The notes under the pieces: model-generated | Told to the model about the DNA's origin: nothing | Databases searched by the model: none | The model's input: the letters and a program-made list of their open reading frames with translations, nothing else | Assembly: GCA_025359065.1 (NCBI GenBank) | Contig: JANYHM010000059.1 | Span: 62,001-126,000, forward strand | Direction: 5' to 3' | DNA length: 64,000 nucleotides | DNA from: Synechococcales cyanobacterium GL140_1_metabinner_5_sub | Lineage (GTDB): Bacteria > Cyanobacteriota > Cyanobacteriia > Cyanobacteriales > Chamaesiphonaceae | Translations under genes and position numbers: made by a program | Shown: positions 52,993 through 62,000 of the stretch, in pieces | How positions within the stretch are numbered: position 1 is the first letter of the stretch | Layout: every line of letters begins with the position of its first letter

Positions 52993-53346
52993 ATGAAAAC
53001 TCTGCGTGTTTTACTCGTAGCCTCTGTTGTCACTGCCTCTAGCCTGTTGGGTTCAATCTCTGCCAAGGCATGTGGCGATGAAGCCAGTACTTATCAAGGC
53101 GGCGGTTACACTGTTTCGATCGGCCAAGAAGGCAGCTACTACGGCTGCAATTCTAAAAATCAATGCCTAGAAATTGCCCAGTATGCTTCAGCTACCCAAG
53201 GTCAATATATTTGGGAAAACAAAGGCACCTCCTACAGCATGACTCCCATTACAACTCAAGAAGGTGCCTACCGGCTCAGAGTTGTTGATGCTCGTAACCG
53301 GGTCTTAGTGAGTAAGATCGTCAAGCCAGTAATCGATGCCCACTAA
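52993..53346 (+). CDS. Small secreted protein, unknown
   Basis: 117 residues. Signal peptide MKTLRVLLVASVVTASSLLGSISAKA|CG, then a compact domain with a Cys after the cleavage site and two more (C53/C58 region: YGCNSKNQCLEIAQYA). Beta-rich, no known family. It is followed by a strong bidirectional terminator, so it is a single transcription unit. Possibly a periplasmic or surface protein. Confidence 0.6.
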   Translation: MKTLRVLLVASVVTASSLLGSISAKACGDEASTYQGGGYTVSIGQEGSYYGCNSKNQCLEIAQYASATQGQYIWENKGTSYSMTPITTQEGAYRLRVVDARNRVLVSKIVKPVIDAH

Positions 53347-53358
53347 AATTGGGCAATA

Positions 53359-53397
53359 AAAAAAGAGAGGTTAGGCAATACCTAACCTCTCTTTTTT
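53359..53397. terminator. Strong bidirectional terminator
   Basis: 17-bp perfect stem: 53359-53375 against 53381-53397, loop CAATA, with A6 at one end and T6 at the other. It serves the secreted-protein gene on the left and the convergent CPBP protease gene (stop at 53411) on the right. Confidence 0.92.
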
Positions 53398-53410
53398 CCT
53401 GTTAAAATTC

Positions 53411-54976
53411 TTAACCAGCTAGCAAATACAAAGTCAAAAGCGATCCGCCATTCCATAAGCTATGGACTAACATCGAAGCCAATAAATTTCCGGTTCGGTA
53501 ATAAATATAAGCTAAAATGCTTCCCAGGACTGCCAATGGCAATACTTCCGAGACACTAAGATGAGCAACGGCAAAAATTAAGCCGCTGAGACCGATCGAT
53601 TGCCACACTGAAAAATAACGAGTGAGAGAGGGAAACAAAAATCCCCGAAACAAATATTCTTCAAACAAGGGAGCAGCAAATGCGGCGGTGATCATAAATA
53701 TGAAAAAAGCCCAGCTATCGTTATTTTCTAATAGTAAAGATAACAGTGGATTGCTGCCGCCCTTGCCCTGCCAGATTTTATCGTTAATCACCGAAACTAA
53801 CAGCACGATCGGGGTGGCCACTAAATAACCGCCAATGCCCCACTGCACCCAGTTTTTACCTTTAAAACTAAACCATTCAGCATTGATCGGCTGATAGGAA
53901 GCGATCGATAGGTGTAAGAAGGCAATCATGGCGATCGCTAATACTCCATAGCTTACCAAAATAAAGGCAGCGTTTTCTAACAGGCTGGCATGTTGCCGAT
54001 CCCAGCCGCTAGCTCTAATTACAATGCTAAAAAATTGCGGGATTATTAGTTGGCCAATGATAAAAAAGCCCAACATTACTTGCCAAATAGTTTCCCAATT
54101 CCAAGGTACCGATGGTAAATGAGGTTCATTGGTAATTACCTGACCCATCGCGTCAGTCCGCAGCATGACCATGCCTTCTGTGCGAGGTGGATTCAAATCT
54201 CCTCGCCGTTGCCAGAGCTGAGCTATACCCCACCATAGACCTAGACCAATTCCTAAAATTACACAGCCGCCGCGAATAATGCCCATGGTAGCTAGGCGAT
54301 AAACCGAACCGGTAGCAGCGCTGATTTGCTGCGATTCCAGCGTTTTGAGCTTGGCAGTGGCAGATTGTTTGATATAGAGTTGTTTGAGTGATTGATATCT
54401 AAACCAGCCCTGCAAGTTTTTGGTAATAATGCTTTCGGCTATTGCTGGGACTGGTTTTTCGGCTATCCAGAGTTGGTTGAGCACTTCGGCAGTAGTGGCG
54501 ATCGCCGACCCAGGGATATCGCGCTCAATTTGTTGCCAGAGTTGTTGAGCCGCGATCGGCTGTTTTTGAACGGCTTGGATTAATCCCAAATCTAGGTTAA
54601 TTTCTTGCAGATTGTGATTGGCTTTCTGAAAAGCATCAGATTCTGGGGTGCGTTGGGCTGGACTGGTGGTAGCGGGCAGCCTTTTTTGCAGTTCATCAGC
54701 GGTGTCACGGGCGGTTGTGCGGGCTTCTTGATATTGGGTTTTTGCTAGGTTGACAGCTTCTTTGCCAATCAGCGAATCATAGAGTGCCGGGGGAATAGTG
54801 GGATCTGCTGCTAGGGTGGAACCCTGGAGCATAATGTTAGTTTGATATAAGTTCAATTTTCCGGCTACTTGTGGTTCGTTCCAGCTTCCTAGTAGCGCTG
54901 AAGAAATAAATAAACCTACGATCAGGGACAAGACCGTGAGCACGATCTGCCGCACTGTCAAACTTACACTTTGCAT
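53411..54976 (-). CDS. CPBP-family intramembrane metalloprotease
   Basis: 521 residues. N-terminal anchor helix and a long helical extracytoplasmic domain (about 40-215), then about eight membrane helices. The CAAX/CPBP site is complete: E439-E440-x3-R444, H472 in FAVAHL, H505-x3-N509. In cyanobacteria this long-domain form is conserved; substrate not known. Convergent with the secreted-protein gene, separated by the shared terminator. Confidence 0.87.
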   Translation of the reverse strand: MQSVSLTVRQIVLTVLSLIVGLFISSALLGSWNEPQVAGKLNLYQTNIMLQGSTLAADPTIPPALYDSLIGKEAVNLAKTQYQEARTTARDTADELQKRLPATTSPAQRTPESDAFQKANHNLQEINLDLGLIQAVQKQPIAAQQLWQQIERDIPGSAIATTAEVLNQLWIAEKPVPAIAESIITKNLQGWFRYQSLKQLYIKQSATAKLKTLESQQISAATGSVYRLATMGIIRGGCVILGIGLGLWWGIAQLWQRRGDLNPPRTEGMVMLRTDAMGQVITNEPHLPSVPWNWETIWQVMLGFFIIGQLIIPQFFSIVIRASGWDRQHASLLENAAFILVSYGVLAIAMIAFLHLSIASYQPINAEWFSFKGKNWVQWGIGGYLVATPIVLLVSVINDKIWQGKGGSNPLLSLLLENNDSWAFFIFMITAAFAAPLFEEYLFRGFLFPSLTRYFSVWQSIGLSGLIFAVAHLSVSEVLPLAVLGSILAYIYYRTGNLLASMLVHSLWNGGSLLTLYLLAG

Positions 54977-55070
54977 AATCCACCACTATTAGCCAACCAC
55001 CCCATTATTCCACGGGATTGACCTATGACCTGTTTATGGCAGCAGGTCTTTTGTTAGAATTTAGAAACCC

Positions 55071-55970
55071 CTATTTTTCTGGCGGCTTGCCTTGTAACAT
55101 CGCTGATAATAGAGCCTGCGATTCGGCATCGAGAGCATTGAATGCAGAGCTGCTGCCTCTTTTACGTGTTCTTCTGGCAATGTCTGGAGTTTGGCTATTT
55201 ACTGTGACCGGCGGTTTGATTGGTGCTTTGACCTCTAGGTTTTTGAATGATTGGTGGTCAGCTTTTTTAGGCTGCTCCAGATCAATTTTCGGGGCAATTT
55301 CTGGAGTCTGAATATTGGCCTCTGTCGCAGTTGGTGGTTTAGCCTTAGATACTTGCTTCTGGCCTTTTTTCTGCTTCTTTGGACAAAGTGCTGGCGTACT
55401 GCCATGCACCATTGCTGATAATACAGCTTGAGATTCCGCATCGAGAAAATTAAATAATCTGCCGGTGCCAGCGCCTTTTTTGTGTTTCTTTTTGCCAAAG
55501 GCCGCATCCCGAGCTTTGCGGGAGCTAGATTCGATATTGTTGACTAGCTGTAAAGCTGAGAGCCATTCCGCTCCAAAACCGCCAACAGTAAGCTGCTGTG
55601 CCCGATCGGAGGTAGCCACCAAAACACGGGTTTTTAGACGGGCATCAGTTCTGTGAGCAGCGCAGAATTTTTCGATGTAAGTATCGGCGGTTTCTTTGTA
55701 CTCAGTGTAATAGATCGAAACGTTAGGGGTTAGTATTTCGGTGACAGATGGGGTGTCTCGGTTATGAGCATCGAATACTACGGTGGTAAAGTAGCCTTCA
55801 AAGGAGCTGAAGTTAATGAGCTGCTCAATTAGCCTGTTGCGAGCCACTTCCAACTCTTCGCCGTTGGTCTGTTGCAGCGGAGTCTCTTCGTTGGGATATA
55901 GGTCTTTCCAGGCACCGATGACGTTGTAACCGTCAACGAGCAAAATGACTTCTTGCCGTTTGGGTGCCAT
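55071..55970 (-). CDS. YacP-like NYN-domain protein with duplicated C-terminal motif
   Basis: 299 residues. Residues 7-140 are the NYN/YacP (DUF901) nuclease-like domain: LLVDGYNVIGA with Asp13, FDAHN, DTYIEKF and VATSDRAQQ carry the expected acidic residues. It resembles Rae1/YacP ribosome-associated RNases. Residues 150-299 are a basic, Pro-rich tail with an 18-residue motif occurring twice, at 173-190 and 277-294 (14 identical), each followed by a Gly. The role of the repeated motif is unknown. It is 39 nt downstream of trpF. Confidence 0.82.
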   Translation of the reverse strand: MAPKRQEVILLVDGYNVIGAWKDLYPNEETPLQQTNGEELEVARNRLIEQLINFSSFEGYFTTVVFDAHNRDTPSVTEILTPNVSIYYTEYKETADTYIEKFCAAHRTDARLKTRVLVATSDRAQQLTVGGFGAEWLSALQLVNNIESSSRKARDAAFGKKKHKKGAGTGRLFNFLDAESQAVLSAMVHGSTPALCPKKQKKGQKQVSKAKPPTATEANIQTPEIAPKIDLEQPKKADHQSFKNLEVKAPIKPPVTVNSQTPDIARRTRKRGSSSAFNALDAESQALLSAMLQGKPPEK

Positions 55971-56008
55971 AACTGATGGGGCTGTAGCGTGGGGAGTTAA
56001 CTTCTATA

Positions 56009-56641
56009 TTAAGATTGTTTGCGAACTTCCGCGAGTAAATCTTGAACTAAGTTGAGGTCTTTGATACCAGGACTGACTTCTACGCCGCTAGAAAGATCGA
56101 TGCCGTTAGGGTGAAGCTGGCCGAGGGCGATCGAAATATTGCCAGGATTTAGCCCTCCAGCTAAGAACCAGGGAATAGCAGGCTGGAAATCCAGCGACTG
56201 CCAGTCTAATGTTTGACCAGTGCCGCCCAGGGCTTGGGGATGATAGGCATCGAGGAGCAGCGTATCTACAATTGGACTGTAGGTTTGGATGGTGTGGAGG
56301 TCTTGGGTGGTGCGTACTCGCCAAGCTTTAATTATTTCTTGATCGGGCAATTGCTGCCGCAGGTTCTGGCAATATTCTAAAGATTCTTGACCATGTAGCT
56401 GGATAGAACCGAATCCAGCGGCTTTGGTGCTGTTCACTAAAATTTTTAAGTCCTCATCGGCAAAGACTCCGATGCAGTTTACTTGGCGTTGCAGTTCTGG
56501 CACCAAGGCTTGCCGATTTGCTGGGGAGACATAGCGGGGAGATGCGGCCACGCAGATAAATCCTAGATCAGTCACGCCAGAGTTGGCGATCGATCGGCCC
56601 TGTGCCAATTGAGTAATTCCGCAGATTTTGATGCGCAGCAT
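56009..56641 (-). CDS. trpF: Phosphoribosylanthranilate isomerase
   Basis: 210 residues. TIM-barrel tryptophan-synthesis enzyme: MLRIKICGITQ at the N-terminus holds the catalytic Cys, and D-A-Y in LLLDAYHPQALGGTGQ with the later LAGGLNPGN and LSSGVEVSPGIKD motifs complete the site. ATG at 56641, 22 nt after the small zinc-ribbon gene stop; other trp genes are elsewhere. Confidence 0.93.
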   Translation of the reverse strand: MLRIKICGITQLAQGRSIANSGVTDLGFICVAASPRYVSPANRQALVPELQRQVNCIGVFADEDLKILVNSTKAAGFGSIQLHGQESLEYCQNLRQQLPDQEIIKAWRVRTTQDLHTIQTYSPIVDTLLLDAYHPQALGGTGQTLDWQSLDFQPAIPWFLAGGLNPGNISIALGQLHPNGIDLSSGVEVSPGIKDLNLVQDLLAEVRKQS

Positions 56642-56662
56642 GATTGGTATTGGTGGTAAGTG

Positions 56663-56842
56663 CTATCTTTTGCGGGCTTTCCAGGTGCCCCCGTAAACAT
56701 AGTCGGGGTTGTTTACGCTCAACAGTGGCCAGCAAGAACTACAAACAAATTTCCATTGGTTCGATCGATCTGTTTGAATACGATACATGACATCGGCAGA
56801 AATTTGGCAATGGTCACAGTTTTTAGCGCGGTTTCTAGTCAT
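56663..56842 (-). CDS. Small zinc-ribbon-like protein (59 aa)
   Basis: Read directly: ATG 56842, TAG 56663. 59 residues with CDHC (C9, C12) and CSSCW (C34, C37), so a compact Cys4 zinc-ribbon. The C-terminus GGTWKARKR is basic. Conserved order with trpF is likely because it sits 22 nt before trpF and 26 nt after the upstream gene in one run. Its role is unknown; a nucleic-acid-binding or redox protein is possible. No clear ribosome-binding site is seen. Confidence 0.7.
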   Translation of the reverse strand: MTRNRAKNCDHCQISADVMYRIQTDRSNQWKFVCSSCWPLLSVNNPDYVYGGTWKARKR

Positions 56843-56868
56843 TATGTAAATAGTCCAGAATATCCAGT

Positions 56869-57897
56869 TTAAGGCGCAATCGCTAACTCGGTTTTTTCAC
56901 TGACTCGTTTAACTGGGGTACCATTTAATACTGCTGGTAACGGGCAATCTAACATAATAGAAATCGTGCTGAGCAGATCTACTTCGATATTGGAAACCTG
57001 TTTATTGGTGGCTACTACTTCGGCACAGGCTGCTACTAAGGTTTTTCGCTCCGCTAATTTAGCCTGTCCCAACTGTTCTAAACATTCTTGTAACACCTGC
57101 CAATCGCATTCTTTGGGTATTACTGGATCTTGGCTACCATTGTGAGGTAGTCGCAGTACGCCCGCTTGAAAGGCATGTTTGATTGCTTCTGGTTTATGGT
57201 GTCCGGCTCTAGCGATCATCCCTAGCACAGTTAAGCTCTCTGACCAAAAATCTTCTAATGATCTATTGTCAACTAATGTTGCTTGATCTAAAGGCGTTTT
57301 TAAATGATGTTCTAAAATTAGATATGCCAAAGGCACTTGCCAAGATGATGCTGTCACGGTTTCTAGAGTACTAGAGGCACATTTGAGCAAGTGTTTCCGC
57401 ACTGGAACAGGTGCATTGTGTAACTGCATAAAAGCTTGCCCCATAATTGGCAATCGCCAGCGATCTTCAATGCGGACAGCAATAATGTTAAATAGATCGC
57501 CGATGTGATCGCTAATTAAAGAATTTTCGATTTGTTTTAAATAAGCAATTTGTTGCGCTCTGACCTTCATGTTATGAGGGTCTAATAGCAGTGCATAAAT
57601 TAAGGCGATCGATCGATGTTCTTCTTGAAGAGCGCGCTTGATTGCTTTGGGCAGGCTTTTCATCCAGGTGGGTGCTGGGATTTCGGGAGCCGCATAGATA
57701 ATTTCTGGAGGAGTCGCCTTTCTATTGGCAGCTTTGTTGGCTTGGCGATTGACTGGTTGAACGACATTGGCCGCAGCCGCAACGGAGCGTTCGACCACCT
57801 TGTTCTGCTTTTGCAACCGTCTTTTTGCTTGTAAGCGGTTGCCAAAAATAACACCTGAAACCACCAAAGCCACGACGACCAGAATTGCGATTTCCAT
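56869..57897 (-). CDS. Membrane-anchored helical protein, M48-peptidase C-terminal-domain-like
   Basis: 342 residues. One N-terminal membrane helix (1-22) and a basic linker (23-70). Residues 75-330 are all-helical and resemble the non-catalytic C-terminal domain of M48/HtpX-type membrane proteases (IALIYALLLDPHNMKVRAQQIAYLK pattern), which are also TerB-related. No HExxH site exists, so this is not a protease. Role unknown. It starts a co-directional run with the zinc-ribbon gene, trpF and the YacP-like gene. Confidence 0.6.
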   Translation of the reverse strand: MEIAILVVVALVVSGVIFGNRLQAKRRLQKQNKVVERSVAAAANVVQPVNRQANKAANRKATPPEIIYAAPEIPAPTWMKSLPKAIKRALQEEHRSIALIYALLLDPHNMKVRAQQIAYLKQIENSLISDHIGDLFNIIAVRIEDRWRLPIMGQAFMQLHNAPVPVRKHLLKCASSTLETVTASSWQVPLAYLILEHHLKTPLDQATLVDNRSLEDFWSESLTVLGMIARAGHHKPEAIKHAFQAGVLRLPHNGSQDPVIPKECDWQVLQECLEQLGQAKLAERKTLVAACAEVVATNKQVSNIEVDLLSTISIMLDCPLPAVLNGTPVKRVSEKTELAIAP

Positions 57898-58210
57898 ATA
57901 TTAAAATCTTGTTTGCCAATAAAGCGTTCCCCACCATTGTTCCCATTAAAATCTCTGAATTAACACTTGGATATGTGGGAACCTACCGATTAGTCACTAT
58001 GTCAAGAGATCCAGACATGAAGTAGCGAGACTACTTTTGCTTAAATAGCTTGTAATAACCCGTCTAGCCATTTTGACTAAGACTTCGATCAATTCTGGAG
58101 CATTCCTATAACTTTTTCTGATATGAGGTGTGGGTTTTCATTAGTGACAACTTATGAAAAAATGGGTATTGTAAAGGAAGGTTAAAAAATCATTAAGTTT
58201 ATCAAAGTTG
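57898..58210. other. Intergenic region, divergent
   Basis: 313 nt between the membrane-anchored gene and the HAD gene. TTTTCAT/ATGAAAA (about 58136-58159) forms a 7-bp inverted repeat with an AT-rich spacer. No promoters are assignable with confidence and no RNA is recognised. Confidence 0.35.
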
Positions 58211-58963
58211 ATGAAAAAGATGCCTAGAGAACAACCAGCTACCGTATTCTGCGACTTCGATGGGCCATTGGTGGATGTATCCGCCCGCTACTACAGCACC
58301 TATCGATTAGCACTAACTAACGTCTGTGAATATTACAACACCGACAACTTACTAATCTCGATTACTCCCCTTTCCCAAGAACAGTTTTGGCAAATGAAAC
58401 GGAATCGGGTGCCTGACATTGAAATCGCGGGTAAGTCTGGCCTACCCCCAGCGGCGATCGATCCTTTTTTGGCTCAAGTAAGTTACATCGTTAATCACAA
58501 TGACTTGCTGTATCAAGACACTATTCAACCGGGCGCAAGCTGGGCTTTAAACCTGCTGCGCAGTGAAGGAATCGAACTAGTGTTGGTAACACTGCGCGCC
58601 CAAGAGCAGGCTGAGGAAATCTTAGCTAAGGCCAACTTGCTACACCTGTTTAGCGGTGTTTTTGGCACTCATTCCAACGAAGACGTGGCTTATGTCAACT
58701 CGATCGAACTCAAAACTCAGCTTTTGAAGAATGCTGCTGCTGTTCATTGGCCAATGAATGTGCGCGATCGGCAAACGGCCTGCACCATTGGTGATACCGA
58801 AGCAGATGTGTGGGCAGGTCGGAATCTAGGAATTGAAACGATCGCCCTTACCTGTGGTATCCGTAGTCAAGAGTATCTACAGCAGCAATCTCCCTCGGTG
58901 ATTTTAGAAGACCTCGTATCTGCTAGTAATTACTTGGTACGTAGTAAGGTTGCCTGCGCTTGA
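58211..58963 (+). CDS. HAD-family hydrolase
   Basis: 250 residues from ATG at 58211. Haloacid-dehalogenase fold with motif I FCDFDGPLVD (Asp nucleophile and acid), motif II in LVLVTLRAQ, Lys in a helix near 180, and motif IV GDTEADVWAG. The cap insertion (about 25-95) is helical, C1 type. Substrate unknown; many cyanobacterial HADs are sugar-phosphate phosphatases. It converges on the beta-helix gene. Confidence 0.85.
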   Translation: MKKMPREQPATVFCDFDGPLVDVSARYYSTYRLALTNVCEYYNTDNLLISITPLSQEQFWQMKRNRVPDIEIAGKSGLPPAAIDPFLAQVSYIVNHNDLLYQDTIQPGASWALNLLRSEGIELVLVTLRAQEQAEEILAKANLLHLFSGVFGTHSNEDVAYVNSIELKTQLLKNAAAVHWPMNVRDRQTACTIGDTEADVWAGRNLGIETIALTCGIRSQEYLQQQSPSVILEDLVSASNYLVRSKVACA

Positions 58964-59058
58964 GTTAATTAAAAGTTGACAGTTAATAGCCATCAACTGT
59001 CAACGTGATTAATTAAGAGCTTGATAGCGACAGATTTTAACTGTCAACTATCAATTAT
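58964..59058. repeat. Clustered AACTGTCAAC repeats, hairpin at gene convergence
   Basis: The 10-mer AACTGTCAAC occurs as an inverted copy at 58975-58984, then direct at 58995-59004 and 59039-59048. The first two form a perfect 10-bp stem with a 10-nt loop. TTAATTAA palindromes sit on both sides. This resembles small intergenic repeats in cyanobacteria and probably works as the shared terminator. Confidence 0.6.
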
Positions 59059-62000
59059 CTACTCCTTAACTTTAGCTTTGAATTTGATGTAGCCATCAGA
59101 AAGACCGGGTATAGCAGTCGTGCCATTAGCCGCTTGAACAACCACCACATTGTTAGATGTGGTATTAATTGTGCTGCTAGTTAAGTTACAGTCTATCGGT
59201 TGAGTTGTTGCAAACTCACCTTGGTCATTATCAGCAGTTCCAGTCAAGTATTGAGCTGTGTTGCTACCAGGTTTGAGGACAATACCGCTACCTATATGTG
59301 AGGCATCAAAATCTTTTTGATAGACCAAGTTAGTGTTTAGTCGATCGCACACCTTCGCCGAAGAAATCCGGTTCTCGCCAGCATTATGATAATAAACAGC
59401 ATATTCAATAATATCACCCGGTTTGGCTTGACCACCGTTGATTTCGCCTAAAACTGTGGTGGCAACGTTTGGCCAGTTAGCCGCATCATCTTCGGTAGTG
59501 CCAGGATCGTCTACATAGTTGCTAAAGCTAGTAACTGCACCTGTAACACCATCGGTAATTGAGGTAATCCGTTTTGCCAATACCAGTTTTGCTCTGGTGC
59601 TAGGGATGGCACTAAACTCCGAAGTATTGTTGCTGCTGTCGGTAGCTGTAGCAGTAATGTTGTTGTAGTTGCCAGCAGTAAGCGCAGCGCTGGTGATAGT
59701 ACAGAGATTACCTGTTGTACCAAAGCGACCCAGGCTATCGGCAGTACAAGAACCCAAATAAGTTTTACCTTCACCGTGGGGCTTAGATTTACCATCACCA
59801 ACAATTACTTCGCCATTTTGATCGATCGGGCTGTTGTCGGCTAAGAAGAATTCTAGAGTGACATTAGCAAAAGTAGCGTTGCCAGCGGGGCTAATACCCA
59901 CATAACCCTTCACATCTAAGGTAGTCCCGGAGAGAGAAGTTGCGGTGATCAGGGGGTAATCGATACCTTTATTGCTAAGGGTGTTATCGGTTAAACCGTT
60001 ATTGGCAGTGACATTGTTGGCCGTAGTGGCCGTAGCTATATCGATACCGGGGCCAGCATTGCCGTAGGTGGAGTTTTTGGTGATTTTATTGCCCTGTTTG
60101 CCATCTTCTACCCCAATACCGTAAGTACCAATAGAGTTGCGCACTACGTTTTCAGAAATTGTGACATTATTTTGACGGGAGGTAATGCCATCACGATTGG
60201 CATCAAGAATATTTTTGTCGATGTTGATGCCGTTAATGTTGTTGGCTCCAGTACCTTGCAACACAATTCCGAATCCGCTGCTGCCAGAGCCGTTACTAGA
60301 TAAAGAGTTGTTTTGAATCAAGAAACTAGTTGCAGTGCCAGTGGCACCAGCATTAATTTCGATACCAGAATCTGTGCCAGCTTCGGTAATTAAGTTGCCC
60401 AAAATACTCACGTTACCAGCAGTGCTAGAAAATAGCTCAATGCCACCATGTTGGTTGGTAGTGCCCGCGCCATTTCCGGTCTTACGAATTTCGTTACCGG
60501 AAATTACCAAGCCTGTCAGATTAGTAGCAGTGGTGCTGTTGCCGCCCAAAATGCCCCGCTCATTGGTAAAGCCAATCAGGTTGTTGCTGATATTGGCAGC
60601 TAAAGCTCCGCTGATTACAACGCCAGACTGCGATTGGTTAGTAGGTGCTGCAAAGCTGAGAGCCGTGGTGCCGATCGCATTTTCGGTCACTATTGCATCA
60701 GCGGCTCGTAGCAAGATATCACCTTGATCTGAGCCAGCAGCACCAAATCCATGAATCGCAATGTTTCTGACCGTAGTGTTGGCACCGCTTACATCGATAC
60801 CATTAGCTACTACACCATTGTTAGTGATTTCTATTTCTGGGGCGCTGAGGCTAGCCAGCGTTAGACCACCGACTCCTACTGTGCCACCACTGCCTAATGT
60901 TAAGGTATTGCTATTGTTAATGTTGCTGGTTTGAGTCCGACCATCGATCGAAGTATCGGCATCAGTAATAGTTAAAGGTGTCGCTAAACTAATAAGGGCG
61001 CGGTTGCCAGTAAGTTGAGTGGGGACAGTAGCCCGTAAACCAGCATGAGCAGAGCCATCAGGAATCATGAAGATCGAGACTTCTTTGCCAGCAGTTTGAC
61101 CAACTTGAGCCAAGCCGCTGTTAGTTAGAGTATTGCTGTTAGTTACAAACTGGCGCAGTGAGCCTTGGCCAGCGTTATTAGTGTTTACGATCGTGTCAAA
61201 GTTATAGCCAAAATCAACCCCAGAAACCACGGCTGTTCCAGCTTTTACCTTAGTCAAAGACTGCACATAACCACTAACTGCGGCAGTGCCTCCAGCAGTA
61301 GTAAATTGCTTAGTAGTAGGGCTAAAAATGGCACCGGCAGCACTACCGCCAGTGTCACTTTGGCTAGGAGTTTCGCCGCCTACTCGATCGATCACTGGGC
61401 TAACAGTTCCCGCCGTAACACCTGCGTCGGTTAAGAAGGTTTGAACTGGCAACAAGCCGGCGGTGCCACCGGGACGATTGGATTTGACGGTATTATTGAC
61501 TACCCGCACATAGAAATCACCTACGGGCACTGCGGGGAAGTTATAGTCGCCATTAGTATCGGTGGTGGTCGATCGGACAAATTTGCCCAGGCTGTCGTAC
61601 AGTTCTACAGTGGCACTAACCACATTAGTCCCAGATGACGCTGTTTTACTACGACCGCTGCCACCGCCGTAGTTGGCATCTTCAAACACATTGCCCGAAA
61701 CATTTTGACCCACAATAGGCGCTGAGGCGATCGCGCTGGCTTCTCGTTCACCATTGGCAGGTGTACCAATAACTTCATGGTCAGCAGCAGCAGTTAAAGC
61801 ATTTGTTGGGCTGGGGTTGTCTCTGGTATAGATATCAGTACTGCCTGTAACTTCGTATGGTTGATTAGAAGCAGGGTTGGCTGCGGCGGGGCTAGTATCA
61901 CCTAACTGTACGCTGATACTACCAGTACCACTAGTGACAATTACTGGTACTCGTACTTTGATGGAGCTATTGGCAGGAATTGAACCGTTATTGGTGCCAC

